Positions 35,409-45,359 are shown, numbered from the stretch's first letter. The stretch: DNA of 64,000 nucleotides from Algorimicrobium hallyeonense (GCF_042657385.1 NZ_JBHSLA010000004.1:124001-188000), one strand, 5' to 3'. The notes: generated by a model from the letters alone, not told the origin. Translations and numbers: made by a program.

Positions 35409-35797
35409 ATATACGAAAATAAAAGTAAAGGTTATAGCGTGGTTATAGTATGCTTAAATAATGATTAAAACAAGCTTATAGCATAAAGTAAATATTGATT
35501 AAGCCATTGTACCTCAAACTTCAAACCACGCCTGCCTGCCGAAGAAAGGAATCCCAAACTACCCAGCACCATTCAAGCAAATTACCTCTAGCCTTACGCT
35601 ATGTTCTCATTTACAGTTATAAATTGAACATCAAACGTGTTTGAAAGCATAGCAATTGCTCGCCCTTTTTTACGGAAAAGACGCAGCTTTGCATAATTAG
35701 AATGCTATCTTTGAAATACGCTTCAAGATGTAATAAACCATTCCATAAACGATGGGATTTAAGGATTTAAAGCAAACTTATTTTAAACATAAAGAAT
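35409..35797. other. Intergenic region upstream of the K+ channel gene
   Basis: No gene supported. It contains a truncated CCTGCCTGCCGAAG repeat near 35550 and a TATCTTTG box at 35706-35713 that could serve the channel gene, though no TTG lies at a good distance. Confidence 0.4.
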
Positions 35798-37504
35798 ATG
35801 AAATTTATCGGCAGTCAGTTAGCCTTTTATATGAACGACAGGGATTTTAAAAATAACTCCATGGTTCTTCTTAAATATCTAGTGCTTTTAGCAATTGTCA
35901 TTATAGTTTATTCACTCCTCTTCCATTTTATCATGGCTTTTGAAGGCCAAGATCATTCCTGGATAACCGGTTTTTATTGGACACTTACGGTTATGAGCAC
36001 GCTTGGATTTGGAGACATTACCTTTGCCTCCGACCTTGGTCGTCTTTTTAGTATTGTTGTTTTGCTTTCTGGTATTTTCATGTTAATGATTGTGTTACCA
36101 TTCGCATTTATTAGACATTTCTATATTCCGCTTTTAGAATCTAAAAAGAATAAAAAAGTTCTGCGTCAAGTACCTGCCGGAACAAAGGATCACATCTTAA
36201 TATGTTCTTATGATATTATTGCTAGAGATCTCATCGAGCGACTTAACCAGGATACCATTCCTTATTTTGTAATTGAAAGCAATTTAGACAAAGCCATAAA
36301 AAATCATGAAGATGGTGTTGCCGTGCTATTTGGGGCCTTGGATGACGAGAAAACCTTTATGGATGCCAACATTAAGGACGCGAAAATGATATTAGTCAAT
36401 AGAAATGATATTTTAAACACCAAAATAATACTGACTATTAGAGACTTGGCGCCTAATATACCTATTGTTGCTATAGCTACGGATATAGATTCTGTGGATG
36501 TACAACAACTAAGTGGCGCGGACCATGTACTACCCGTAAAAAAATGGCTAGGCGAACAATTAGCCAATAGGGTTAACACCCAGCATGCGGAATCTCATGC
36601 CATCGGACAATATGAGGATCTGTTAATTGCTGAATTACCCATCCACAATACACCTTTAGTTTCTAAAATTATTGGCGAGATAGGCTTAAGACAAAAATTC
36701 GGTGTAAGCATTGTAGGCATTTGGGAACGCGGGAGATTGCAACCTATAAAAGGAGATGAAATATTAACACACGAAAGCGTGCTTGTAATTATTGGTAACA
36801 AAGAACAACTTAATAAAATTGACGAGCTGTTTTTAGATTATAATGTAAATCCCAATCCTGTACTACTCATTGGAGCAGGCAAGGTTGGGTTGGCAGCCGC
36901 ACAATCATTACATAAAAATGGTGTTTTAGTAAATGTAATTGATAAGGATCCAGAAATATGCAAAAAAGTAAGTCCATTTTGCAATGAGGTATTTATTGGT
37001 GATGCTGCAGATTATCAACTATTAAAAAAAGCCGGCGTTTTAAAAGCACCTTCGGTATTACTCACGACCCATGACGATACTATGAATATTTATTTAGCCT
37101 CCTATTGTCGTCAATTAAATATGGACGTCCGAATCGTGAGCCGTATCTCGGAAGCGCGGAATATTGATATTATGCAAAAAGCAGGCGCCGATTTTGTATT
37201 GAGTTACTCAACATTGGGATCAGAAGCGGTTTTATCTATTTCTAAAGGTCAAGAATTAACCGTTTTGGGTGAAGGTTTCACCCTATTTATTATTGCCATT
37301 CCAAAGTCATTAGAAGGTAAAACCCTTGCTGAATCCGGCATAGGCGCTAAAACGGGACTATCTGTTATTGCCATAAAAGAAAACGATGAAGTGGTAACCT
37401 TATTATCTGCAAAAACAATACTGCCACATGGTGCGGAAATAGTCATGCTTGGTAATATAGACATGAAACAGAAATTCAATAAAATATATGTTAACCGTGC
37501 TTAA
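35798..37504 (+). CDS. Two-TM potassium channel with two RCK (TrkA_N/TrkA_C) modules
   Basis: A 568-residue inner-membrane channel. The first helix (YLVLLAIVIIVYSLLFHFIM), the pore with selectivity filter TLGFGD (about residues 69-74), and the second helix (FSIVVLLSGIFMLMIVL) form an ion_trans_2 unit. Two cytoplasmic RCK halves follow: one from about residue 130 (HILICSYDIIARDLIERL), with a TrkA_C part near 290 (GLRQKFGVSIVGIWERG), and one from about 350 (NPVLLIGAGKVGLAAAQSL), with a second TrkA_C at the end. The second Rossmann motif GAGKVG is intact, the first (CSYDII) is not, so only one half may bind nucleotide. Role: K+ flux gated by ligands. Confidence 0.88.
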   Translation: MKFIGSQLAFYMNDRDFKNNSMVLLKYLVLLAIVIIVYSLLFHFIMAFEGQDHSWITGFYWTLTVMSTLGFGDITFASDLGRLFSIVVLLSGIFMLMIVLPFAFIRHFYIPLLESKKNKKVLRQVPAGTKDHILICSYDIIARDLIERLNQDTIPYFVIESNLDKAIKNHEDGVAVLFGALDDEKTFMDANIKDAKMILVNRNDILNTKIILTIRDLAPNIPIVAIATDIDSVDVQQLSGADHVLPVKKWLGEQLANRVNTQHAESHAIGQYEDLLIAELPIHNTPLVSKIIGEIGLRQKFGVSIVGIWERGRLQPIKGDEILTHESVLVIIGNKEQLNKIDELFLDYNVNPNPVLLIGAGKVGLAAAQSLHKNGVLVNVIDKDPEICKKVSPFCNEVFIGDAADYQLLKKAGVLKAPSVLLTTHDDTMNIYLASYCRQLNMDVRIVSRISEARNIDIMQKAGADFVLSYSTLGSEAVLSISKGQELTVLGEGFTLFIIAIPKSLEGKTLAESGIGAKTGLSVIAIKENDEVVTLLSAKTILPHGAEIVMLGNIDMKQKFNKIYVNRA

Positions 37505-37567
37505 TAAGATTTTTAAAGTCCTTTACCATTTCAAAGACCAATTAATATATAGCTATTATTATGTTAT

Positions 37568-37957
37568 TTAAGCATCCGTTTTAGCTTGGGTTATATCCCG
37601 AAACGTAGGTGCGTTTTCGGTAACACTGCCAGCACCTTTCTTATTAATTTTAAAAGTGACATCTTTTGTGGTGGTAAACAAAAGCACGGTTAAAAAGGGC
37701 GCTTTTAGATGCTGTTTTACAATCTCAAACGCTTCTTCTATAGAATGTGTTTCTTCAACATCTTCCGTTTCTTTGGAAGCATAGCGCAATTTCACCAACA
37801 CCTTAAAGTCATCCTTGGCGTAAATGGGTCTGACAAAAATGTTTTTCAAATTTGGTTTACCCACGGTTTTTGCCATGGTTAATTTAGCAAAGCGTTCTTC
37901 TTGAATACTTTCGGTTACTTGATTCCAAAAAAGTAGAAACACATCTTGATACGCCAT
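37568..37957 (-). CDS. Hypothetical protein, conserved-looking
   Basis: A 129-residue soluble protein of unknown function. The N-terminus (MAYQDVFLLFWNQVTESIQE) is helical, followed by an alternating beta pattern (FVRPIYAKDDFKVLVKLRYA, APFLTVLLFTTTKDVTFKIN) that looks like one compact alpha/beta domain. No catalytic motif, signal peptide or membrane helix is seen. It lies between the K+ channel and mnmE on the mnmE strand, 152 bp downstream of mnmE's stop, so it may be cotranscribed with it. Confidence 0.6.
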   Translation of the reverse strand: MAYQDVFLLFWNQVTESIQEERFAKLTMAKTVGKPNLKNIFVRPIYAKDDFKVLVKLRYASKETEDVEETHSIEEAFEIVKQHLKAPFLTVLLFTTTKDVTFKINKKGAGSVTENAPTFRDITQAKTDA

Positions 37958-38109
37958 AAGCTAAAATTGTAGGGTAATAATTGTTAGGCTCCAAAAATAC
38001 CATTTATAAACTAAAACCTTATGATCCGTTTAATAAGAAATAACCAATAGTGCTCATGCTTTTAAAGCAACTAATATCACCTGACATTTGGAATTTGGAA
38101 TTAAATACG

Positions 38110-39501
38110 CTATTTCCCGATGCAGAAATTAGCAAAAATATTACCTAACAATTCATCATTAGTAACACTTCCGGTAATCAGTCCAAAGTGGTATAAGGCC
38201 TCCCGAATATCAATGGCCATTAAATCGCCAGACAATCCGGAATCCAAACCGTATTTAACTTTCTGAATTTCTTCAAACGCTTTTAATAAGGCATCATAAT
38301 GTCTCGTATTGGTAATAATAGTTTCATTATTCCGTAAGGCACCTGTATTCACCAAATTCAATAAGGCATTGGTTAGCTGTTCCACACCAAAGCCACTTTT
38401 TGCAGATAACAGCTGTACGTTTGGAATGGCCTGTTGGAGTTCCGCCAAATCCATATCGTCAATCTTATCAATCTTATTGGCAATAACAAGCAATGGCTTT
38501 AATGGATACTTATTTTTAATTTTCTCCAACTCCACTTGAAGTTTGGCACCTTGATGCTTAAATTCTCCAGCATCAAATAAGTAAATAACCACTTGTGCTT
38601 GTTCTATTTTTTCAAAGGTTTTTTTAATTCCAATGCTTTCTACAACATCTTTGGTATCACGAATTCCTGCGGTATCAATAAAGCGAAAACCCATACCGCC
38701 AATACTTATTTCGTCTTCAATAGTATCCCGCGTGGTTCCAGCTATTTCACTAACAATAGCACGTTCTTCATTTAATAAAGCATTTAGCAGGGTAGATTTT
38801 CCAACATTGGGTTCGCCAACAATAGCAACGGGAATCCCGTTTTTAATCACGTTTCCAACCGCAAACGAATCTATTAAGCGTTTCAATACAAAGGTAATAC
38901 GCGCTATCAGTTCCTTAAATTGGGTTCTATCGGCAAATTCCACATCTTCTTCCGCAAAATCCAGTTCCAATTCTATTAACGAGGCAAAGTTTAAAAGCTC
39001 TTCACGTAGCTTGGCAATTTCACTTGAAAAACCACCACGCATTTGCTGCATGGCAATTTGGTGAGATGCTTCATTATCACTCGAAATTAAATCGGCTACC
39101 GCTTCCGCCTGACTTAAGTCTAGTTTCCCGTTTAAAAACGCACGCAAAGTAAACTCGCCAGCATCCGCCATTCTGCAACCTTTTCGTAAAAATAACTGGA
39201 TAATTTGTTGCTGGATGTAATTAGAACCATGGCAGGATATTTCTACCACATTTTCACCTGTATAGGAATTGGGGTTTTTAAAAACAGATACTAAAACCTC
39301 ATCAATGTCCCGGTTATCATCAACAATATGGCCTAAATGAATGGTGTGGGTTTTCTGATGAGACAGTGTTTTCGATTTCGAAACCGATTGAAAACAGCTA
39401 TCGGCAATGGCTATAGCATGGGCACCTGAAAGCCTAATAACCGCAATAGCACCAGCTCCCGAAGGCGTAGCAAGCGCAACAATTGTATCGTTTTGATTCA
39501 T
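38110..39501 (-). CDS. mnmE: tRNA modification GTPase MnmE
   Basis: A 463-residue GTPase that, with MnmG, makes the 5-carboxymethylaminomethyl group at the wobble uridine of certain tRNAs. The N-terminal formyl-THF-binding domain begins NDTIVALATPSGAGAIAVIR. The G domain shows G1 GEPNVGKST (about 226-234), G2/G3 AGTTRDT and DTAGIRDT, and G4 NKID. The helical C-terminus ends with the invariant FCIGK. All is as expected for the family, with full length. A TACTTTTG box (39506-39513, minus) almost touches the start codon. Confidence 0.97.
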   Translation of the reverse strand: MNQNDTIVALATPSGAGAIAVIRLSGAHAIAIADSCFQSVSKSKTLSHQKTHTIHLGHIVDDNRDIDEVLVSVFKNPNSYTGENVVEISCHGSNYIQQQIIQLFLRKGCRMADAGEFTLRAFLNGKLDLSQAEAVADLISSDNEASHQIAMQQMRGGFSSEIAKLREELLNFASLIELELDFAEEDVEFADRTQFKELIARITFVLKRLIDSFAVGNVIKNGIPVAIVGEPNVGKSTLLNALLNEERAIVSEIAGTTRDTIEDEISIGGMGFRFIDTAGIRDTKDVVESIGIKKTFEKIEQAQVVIYLFDAGEFKHQGAKLQVELEKIKNKYPLKPLLVIANKIDKIDDMDLAELQQAIPNVQLLSAKSGFGVEQLTNALLNLVNTGALRNNETIITNTRHYDALLKAFEEIQKVKYGLDSGLSGDLMAIDIREALYHFGLITGSVTNDELLGNIFANFCIGK

Positions 39502-39505
39502 GCTA

Positions 39506-39513
39506 CAAAAGTA
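39506..39513 (-). promoter_or_regulatory. Candidate -7 box of mnmE
   Basis: TACTTTTG on the minus strand, 4 bp before the ATG. If real, the transcript would start at or within the start codon (leaderless). No upstream TTG is obvious. Confidence 0.3.
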
Positions 39514-39583
39514 CTAAAATCACCACAGAAAACACGTATATAGATATTAGTGAATTCTTAACAAATATTTTTTAACAATCCAC

Positions 39584-39591
39584 TATATTTG
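39584..39591 (+). promoter_or_regulatory. -7 box of the TlpA-like gene
   Basis: TATATTTG, 22 bp before the ATG at 39614. The upstream region is T-rich but lacks a clear TTG. Confidence 0.5.
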
Positions 39592-39613
39592 CACAAACTA
39601 AAAAATATTGAAA

Positions 39614-40741
39614 ATGATTAAAAAATTCATACTACTATCTTTAATTATTCTTGTAGCGTCTTGTAAGAATGAAGAAACTAAAGAAGGTTATGTATTAACC
39701 GGCTCTATTGATAAATCCGTAGAAGGAAAAACAATGAGATTGCAAAATGCCGATTTAAATAATATCACGTTTTCTGATTCCACGGTAATTAAAGATGGAA
39801 AAGCAACGTTTACAGGTAAAGTTGATTCTCCAGATTTATATTTACTAACTATTGAAGGTGTTCCTGGTGGCGTACCACTTGTATTAGAAAATGAAGAGAT
39901 TTCAATTCAGTTTTATAAGGACAGCTTACAAACGTCTGTTGTTTCAGGGAGTCATGAAAATGATATTTTTAAATTATTTAAGGATATCTCGGATCCTATT
40001 AGAGCAAAAAACCAAACAATGGGACAGGAATTTATGGCGGCAAGAACAGCTGGTGATACGGCGAAAATGACGGCTATTCAAACTGAATTTCAGAAAATTG
40101 TTGACGAGGGGAATAAGGAAAATCTAGCCGCTATTAAACAAAATAATGATGTGGTAACTAGTGCAGCTATACTAGAAAACCTTATCAAAACAAAAGGTAT
40201 TGAAGCTTCTGAAGCCAAAGAATTATATGATAATTTCACCGAGCCTGTTAAAAACAGCCGCATTGGTAAAAGTATTAATGAAATGCTATCAAGTGCTATG
40301 GCTACAGCTATCGGAAGCATGGCGCCTGAATTTACAGCCCCTAATCCAGATGGCGAAATGATTGCTTTAAAGGACATTAGAGGAAAAGTAACTATCATTG
40401 ATTTCTGGGCCGCTTGGTGTGCGCCTTGTAGAAGAGAAAACCCTAATGTCGTTAAGGTTTACGAAAAGTATCACGAAAAAGGTCTTGAAATTATAGGTGT
40501 GTCTTTAGATGGTACGCCAAGACAAAAAGATGCTAAAGGTGAATGGTTAGCAGCTATTGAAAAGGATGGTTTAACATGGCACCAAGTTTCCAACTTGCAA
40601 TATTTTAACGATCCTGTCGCTAAACAATATAATATTCAATCTATTCCAGCAACCTATATTTTAGATGCTGATGGAAAGATAATTGCTAAAAATTTAAGAG
40701 GCTCCGCTTTAGAAGCTAAAATGGCCGAGCTTTTAGATTAA
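39614..40741 (+). CDS. TlpA-like thioredoxin-fold lipoprotein with DUF4369
   Basis: An in-frame TTG lies 6 bp upstream, but the ATG at 39614 gives the lipoprotein signal MIKKFILLSLIILVASC (375 residues). The N-terminal DUF4369 domain (residues about 25-125) is followed by a helical linker and a TlpA/thioredoxin domain from about residue 235. The active site CAPC is at Cys269 and Cys272 (FWAAWCAPCRRENP), and the cis-Pro loop is SIPATYIL. It should be a periplasmic, membrane-anchored thiol-disulfide reductase, as in cytochrome c maturation or general redox. A strong terminator follows at 40766-40793. Confidence 0.9.
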   Translation: MIKKFILLSLIILVASCKNEETKEGYVLTGSIDKSVEGKTMRLQNADLNNITFSDSTVIKDGKATFTGKVDSPDLYLLTIEGVPGGVPLVLENEEISIQFYKDSLQTSVVSGSHENDIFKLFKDISDPIRAKNQTMGQEFMAARTAGDTAKMTAIQTEFQKIVDEGNKENLAAIKQNNDVVTSAAILENLIKTKGIEASEAKELYDNFTEPVKNSRIGKSINEMLSSAMATAIGSMAPEFTAPNPDGEMIALKDIRGKVTIIDFWAAWCAPCRRENPNVVKVYEKYHEKGLEIIGVSLDGTPRQKDAKGEWLAAIEKDGLTWHQVSNLQYFNDPVAKQYNIQSIPATYILDADGKIIAKNLRGSALEAKMAELLD

Positions 40742-40765
40742 GAATTTCTATATAAATAGATACTA

Positions 40766-40793
40766 AAGCCTTTCAGTTTTGAAAGGTTTTTTT
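40766..40793 (+). terminator. Intrinsic terminator of the TlpA-like gene
   Basis: Stem CCTTTCA/TGAAAGG with loop GTTT, followed by seven T. Confidence 0.85.
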
Positions 40794-40797
40794 ATGC

Positions 40798-41448
40798 TTA
40801 TATTTTTCCTAATTTCTTTAAAACAAACAACAAAATAATAGGCAATGCTAATAAGCCAATCATCAGTAAATTCTTTTCAAATAACCAAGTCGCCAAAATT
40901 AAGGTAATTACATAACCACCAATAGCACCTCCAAAATGTGCATCATGACCAATATTACCCACTCTGTTTTTCATCCCATAAATGGAATACAATAAATAGC
41001 CAATACCAAAAATATAAGCCGGAATAGGAATAGGTATAAAAAATAGATATAAACTCATACCTGGTTGTAGAAGTATAGCTGAATAAATAATCCCCATAAC
41101 AGCGCCACTAGCACCTACAGCAGAGTAATGGTATTCATTTTTATGAAAATATAAGGACAGTAAATTCCCTAACAATAAGCTCCCTAAATAAACAATTAAA
41201 AATTGAAAGCTTCCTAAATAAGCAATTACCACATCGGCAAAAAAGTATAAGGAAAACATATTAAAAAATAAATGCGCCGTGTCCACATGTAAAAAGCCAG
41301 ATGTTAACATGCGTATTTTTTCACCTCTGATAATAGCGCCTACATTAAATTTGTATTGTTCAAAAAAGGAATAATCACTAAACCCTTTAAATGATATTAA
41401 CGCGTTGGCAGCAATAATTACCATGGTTACTATACTTAAATCACCCAT
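40798..41448 (-). CDS. Rhomboid-family intramembrane serine protease
   Basis: A 216-residue polytopic membrane protein. The catalytic dyad is seen as Ser114 in the motif VGASGAVMG and His171 in DAHFGGAIGGY. The HxxxN motif on helix 2 (HLFFNMFSLYF) stabilises the oxyanion. About six membrane helices make a basic rhomboid core. It cleaves within the membrane; substrates are unknown. It is divergent from the acyltransferase gene with 62 bp between. Confidence 0.9.
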   Translation of the reverse strand: MGDLSIVTMVIIAANALISFKGFSDYSFFEQYKFNVGAIIRGEKIRMLTSGFLHVDTAHLFFNMFSLYFFADVVIAYLGSFQFLIVYLGSLLLGNLLSLYFHKNEYHYSAVGASGAVMGIIYSAILLQPGMSLYLFFIPIPIPAYIFGIGYLLYSIYGMKNRVGNIGHDAHFGGAIGGYVITLILATWLFEKNLLMIGLLALPIILLFVLKKLGKI

Positions 41449-41478
41449 AAATTTTAAACGTTTAAAAAGAATATAACA

Positions 41479-41486
41479 TATCTTTG
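41479..41486 (+). promoter_or_regulatory. -7 box of the acyltransferase gene
   Basis: TATCTTTG, 24 bp before the ATG at 41511, in the 62-bp divergent gap. Confidence 0.5.
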
Positions 41487-41510
41487 TAATTGCAAATCTA
41501 AAATTATTTC

Positions 41511-42404
41511 ATGCAACTTCTTGCTTATATTCTCATTTATCCCATTTTATGGTTGGTTTCCATCTTACCCTTCCGATTATTATACGCGGTTTCCGATGGT
41601 TTATTTGTTGTAATCTACCATATTATTGGCTACCGAAAAAAAGTGGTTAAAGAAAACTTGAAACTGGCATTTCCCCATAAATCAGATGCTGAATTAAACC
41701 GTATTCGGAAAAAATTCTACCACCATTTGTGTGATATGGTTATGGAGTCTATTAAATCTATGACCATTTCTGAAGCCCAAATGAAAAAACGTTTTACCTT
41801 TTCCAATGTAGAGCTCATTCAAAAACTGGAAAGCGAAAATAGAAGTATTGCACTTATGTGTGCACATTATGGGAGTTGGGAATGGATTTTTATCCTTCAA
41901 ACCTATATGAGTAACAAAGGTTACGCGATTTACAAACGCCTGGCCAATAAATATTTTGATAGACTTGTAAAACGTATTCGTGCAAAGTATAACAGCCACT
42001 TGATTACTACCAAGGAAAGTATTCCTGTTTTAATGCAATCTAAACGGGAAGGGAAAATAACCATTTGTGGTTTTGTTTCAGATCAATCACCTAAAGCAGA
42101 AAAAGCATTCCATTGGAATGAATTTATGGGTATTACGGTTCCGGTCCATACAGGAGCCGAAATGTTAGCGAAAAAGCTCGATATGTCTGTGGTATTCTTT
42201 GGTGTTAAGAAATTAAAACGTGGATATTATGAAACCTCGTTTAAAACCCTGGCGTATCACCCAAATGATTATCCAAATTACGAAATCACCGATAGGTTCT
42301 TGGATTTAGTTGAAGCCCAAATTAACGAAGCCCCAGAATATTATTTATGGACACATAAACGTTGGAAACATCGTGATAAAGTTCCTGCAGAATACAAGTC
42401 TTAA
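41511..42404 (+). CDS. Lysophospholipid / lipid A acyltransferase (LpxL/HtrB family)
   Basis: A 297-residue inner-membrane protein that transfers an acyl group in lipid A or a related lipid. The N-terminal anchor is LAYILIYPILWLVSILPF. The HX4E active-site motif is CAHYGSWEW (His119, Glu124). A conserved DQSP (FVSDQSPK) and the C-terminal YYLWTHKRWKHR complete the family pattern. The gene stops 6 bp before the convergent aminotransferase gene. Confidence 0.9.
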   Translation: MQLLAYILIYPILWLVSILPFRLLYAVSDGLFVVIYHIIGYRKKVVKENLKLAFPHKSDAELNRIRKKFYHHLCDMVMESIKSMTISEAQMKKRFTFSNVELIQKLESENRSIALMCAHYGSWEWIFILQTYMSNKGYAIYKRLANKYFDRLVKRIRAKYNSHLITTKESIPVLMQSKREGKITICGFVSDQSPKAEKAFHWNEFMGITVPVHTGAEMLAKKLDMSVVFFGVKKLKRGYYETSFKTLAYHPNDYPNYEITDRFLDLVEAQINEAPEYYLWTHKRWKHRDKVPAEYKS

Positions 42405-42410
42405 GTCCTG

Positions 42411-43925
42411 TTAAGATAATTGGAACCAACTAGAAACCATGGTATCTATGTCATCGGTTTCAGAATCTAATAACGACTTATGGACAAACTCGTTATTCCT
42501 TTTATTATACTCATAATCAACAGCCCAAGCTACATGGTTTTTGGCTAGTGCTTTAATGCTATCGCATACAAACTGCACTTCGGCATTGGTAGTTGTAGGG
42601 TGAATAGACATACGTATCCAACCAGGTTTACGCGTTAATTCACCTAATGATATTTCCTGTGTCAATTCATGAGATGTTTTTTGATCTACATGCAGTAAAA
42701 AGTGTCCGTACGTCCCCGCACAACTGCAGCCACCTCGTGTTTGCACACCAAATTTATCATTCAATAATTTCACACCTAAATTGAAATGTAAGTTATCGAT
42801 ATAAAAAGAAATTACACCCAAACGATCTTCATGCTGACCCGCAAGAATGTGTAAATTTGGAAGCGCTCCTAATTCCTTAAAAACAACTTTTAGAATCTCA
42901 TGCTCGCGTTCTAGCATATTGTCAACACCCATTTGTTCTTTTAATTTAATAGCAAGGGCTATTTTTATGGCTTGTAAAAAACCGGGTGTTCCACCATCCT
43001 CACGATCTTCTATATTATCAATATATTTATGTTCTCCCCAAGGATTTGTCCAACTAACAGTTCCGCCTCCTGGACAATCTGGGATCATATTTTTATACAA
43101 TTTCTTATTAAAAATAAGGACACCTGAAGAACCGGGTCCTCCTAAAAATTTGTGTGGTGAAAAGAATACGGCATCCAAAGCCTTGGTTTCATCTTCGGGA
43201 TGCATATCCATAGACACATAAGGTGCTGAACAGGCAAAATCTACAAAGCAAACGCCGCCATGTTTATGCATCATTTGCGCAATATCATGATGTGGATTTT
43301 GAATACCGGTTACATTTGAACCACCAATAACAGAGGCTATTTTAATGGTACAATCTTGATGCGCTATCAATGCTTTTTCTAAATTCTCCAAACTAAACAA
43401 CCCATCTTCTGCTGGCGGAATAACCACCACTTTAGCAATGGTTTCCAACCACGTCGTTTGATTAGAATGATGTTCCATATGCGAAACAAAAACTACAGGA
43501 CACAGGTCCTCCGGAACAACAGTGTGCTTCTTTAAATTTTCAGGAACCTTTAACCCTAAAATACGCTGAAATTTATTCACGACGCCTGTCATGCCATTAC
43601 CTGAAACAATTAGCACATCATCATCATGTGCATTAACATGGGCTTTAATAATATGCCTGGCTTCATGGTAGGCTTTCGTCATAGCGGTTCCTGAAACTGT
43701 GGTTTCTGTGTGTGTATTGGCAACATAAGGTCCAAAAACATGACTGATTCGCTCTTCAATCGGTTGGTATAAACGGCCAGACGCAGTCCAATCCGTATAG
43801 ATAATCTTTTGAGAACCGTAAGGCGATTTAAAGGTTTGATTCACACCAATAATGTGCTTTCTAAACTGACCAAAATAGGTTTCTAAATCCGTTTGAATGT
43901 CTGAAGATGTTTTTGTAGTAATCAT
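42411..43925 (-). CDS. Class V aminotransferase (cysteine-desulfurase-like)
   Basis: A 504-residue PLP enzyme. The fold-type I core shows IYTDWTASGRL, HMEHHSNQ, the PLP-binding Asp in VCFVDFACSAP, the Schiff-base Lys in FFSPHKFLGGPG and the Cys-containing RGGCSCAGTYGH near the C-terminal third. It is longer than SufS (about 406). The C-terminal 50 residues (AWAVDYEYNKRNNEFVHK) are not part of the usual fold. The reaction is not determined; the sulfur-transfer Cys environment is different from IscS/SufS, so an unassigned selenocysteine-lyase/isopenicillin-epimerase-like role is equally possible. Confidence 0.75.
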   Translation of the reverse strand: MITTKTSSDIQTDLETYFGQFRKHIIGVNQTFKSPYGSQKIIYTDWTASGRLYQPIEERISHVFGPYVANTHTETTVSGTAMTKAYHEARHIIKAHVNAHDDDVLIVSGNGMTGVVNKFQRILGLKVPENLKKHTVVPEDLCPVVFVSHMEHHSNQTTWLETIAKVVVIPPAEDGLFSLENLEKALIAHQDCTIKIASVIGGSNVTGIQNPHHDIAQMMHKHGGVCFVDFACSAPYVSMDMHPEDETKALDAVFFSPHKFLGGPGSSGVLIFNKKLYKNMIPDCPGGGTVSWTNPWGEHKYIDNIEDREDGGTPGFLQAIKIALAIKLKEQMGVDNMLEREHEILKVVFKELGALPNLHILAGQHEDRLGVISFYIDNLHFNLGVKLLNDKFGVQTRGGCSCAGTYGHFLLHVDQKTSHELTQEISLGELTRKPGWIRMSIHPTTTNAEVQFVCDSIKALAKNHVAWAVDYEYNKRNNEFVHKSLLDSETDDIDTMVSSWFQLS

Positions 43926-43942
43926 GCGTATAAATTAAATGG

Positions 43943-43950
43943 CAAAGGTA
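43943..43950 (-). promoter_or_regulatory. -7 box of the class V aminotransferase gene
   Basis: TACCTTTG on the minus strand, 17 bp before the ATG, squeezed against the 3' end of glmM. Confidence 0.5.
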
Positions 43951-45339
43951 CTAATTATTAGCGACAGCCTTAATTTCTGCTATAACTTTATCAGCGAGTG
44001 CATCAGCCGCTTCCTGTGATGGTGCTTCCGTATAAACACGAATAATAGGCTCGGTATTACTTTTACGTAAATGCACCCAACTATCTTCAAAATCAATTTT
44101 CACCCCGTCAATTGTCGTAACACGTTCATGGCTATATTTTGCCTCCATGGCTTTTAAAATAGCATCCACATCTAATTCTGGTGTTATGGCTATTTTCTTT
44201 TTACTCATAAAATAATTCGGATAACTGGCACGCAAAGCACTGACTGACATTTTTTTATCTGCCAGCAAACTTAAAAACAAGGCTACACCAACCAAGGCGT
44301 CACGCCCATAATGAGATTCTGGGTATATAATTCCACCATTTCCTTCGCCGCCAATAACAGCATTGTTTTTCTTCATTAATGCCACGACATTCACTTCACC
44401 TACGGCACTGGCTTCGTAGGTTCCACCATGTTGTTCGGTAACATCCCGCAAGGCACGAGTGGAGCTCATATTACTAACGGTATTTCCAGGTGTTGCACTT
44501 AACACATAATCTGCACAGGCTACTAATGTATATTCTTCCCCAAACATATTACCGTTTTCGTCTATAAAGGCTAACCGATCCACATCTGGATCAACCACAA
44601 TTCCAAAATCTGCATGTTCTTTAACCACAGCTTCAGATAAATCAGTTAAATGCTCCTTTAATGGTTCTGGATTATGAGGAAAATGACCCGTTGGGTCACA
44701 ATACAATGTAACACATTCTACACCCAAACGTTCTAATAATAATGGAATGGCTATTCCTCCTGTAGAATTTACACCATCTACCACTACTTTAAAATTCGCT
44801 TTTTCTATGGCCGATTTGTTAACCAGTTTTAAATCTAAAACGGCATCAATATGCAAATCGATGTAAGCATCATTTTTTGTTATTTTCCCCAAACTATCTA
44901 CATCAGCAAAACTCATGGTATCACTTTCAGCAATAGCAAGAATTTTAGCACCTTCTTCGCCATTTAAAAATTCACCTTTATTATTCAAAAGCTTTAAAGC
45001 ATTCCATTCTTTTGGATTATGGCTGGCCGTTAAAATAATGCCACCATCAGCATGTTCCATTGGTACAGCAACCTCAACCGTTGGTGTGGTAGAAAGACCT
45101 AAATCAATAACATGAATTCCCAACCCGACAAGTGTGTTCATGACTAAATTCTGAATCATTTCGCCTGAAATTCGCGCATCACGACCAACCACTACCCGAT
45201 AATTTTCTTTTTTATATTGTCCTTTTAACCAAACTCCGTAAGCAGAAGCAAATTTCACCGCGTCAATTGGCGTTAAATTGTCGCCTACGGCGCCACCAAT
45301 GGTTCCTCTGATTCCTGAAATAGATTTTATAAGTGTCAT
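43951..45339 (-). CDS. glmM: Phosphoglucosamine mutase
   Basis: The open frame begins at 45414 (487 residues), but that would overlap the divergent gene at 45413; the Met at 45339 starts the family's usual N-terminus (MTLIKSISGIRGTIGG), giving 462 residues. The active-site phosphoserine loop is ILTASHNPKEWNALK, the Mg-binding loop is VDPDVDRLAF, the sugar-binding loop is GGEGNGGI, and the phosphate loop is RKSNTEPIIRVY. It converts glucosamine-6-P to glucosamine-1-P for UDP-GlcNAc (cell wall, LPS). The sequence resembles bacteroidal phosphomannomutase-like GlmM; phosphoglucomutase activity cannot be excluded. Confidence 0.85.
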   Translation of the reverse strand: MTLIKSISGIRGTIGGAVGDNLTPIDAVKFASAYGVWLKGQYKKENYRVVVGRDARISGEMIQNLVMNTLVGLGIHVIDLGLSTTPTVEVAVPMEHADGGIILTASHNPKEWNALKLLNNKGEFLNGEEGAKILAIAESDTMSFADVDSLGKITKNDAYIDLHIDAVLDLKLVNKSAIEKANFKVVVDGVNSTGGIAIPLLLERLGVECVTLYCDPTGHFPHNPEPLKEHLTDLSEAVVKEHADFGIVVDPDVDRLAFIDENGNMFGEEYTLVACADYVLSATPGNTVSNMSSTRALRDVTEQHGGTYEASAVGEVNVVALMKKNNAVIGGEGNGGIIYPESHYGRDALVGVALFLSLLADKKMSVSALRASYPNYFMSKKKIAITPELDVDAILKAMEAKYSHERVTTIDGVKIDFEDSWVHLRKSNTEPIIRVYTEAPSQEAADALADKVIAEIKAVANN

Positions 45340-45359
45340 ATTTTTATGTTTATTTTCAA

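Noticed and set aside
36304..36801. Minus-strand open frames under the K+ channel gene
   Set aside because: Shadow frames of a well-supported gene, with Ser-rich, non-family products.
38593..39064. Plus-strand open frames under mnmE
   Set aside because: Shadows of mnmE; no independent signal.
42411..43925. Naming the class V enzyme as SufS or IscS
   Set aside because: Length, C-terminal tail and Cys context differ from both, and no suf/isc genes are adjacent.
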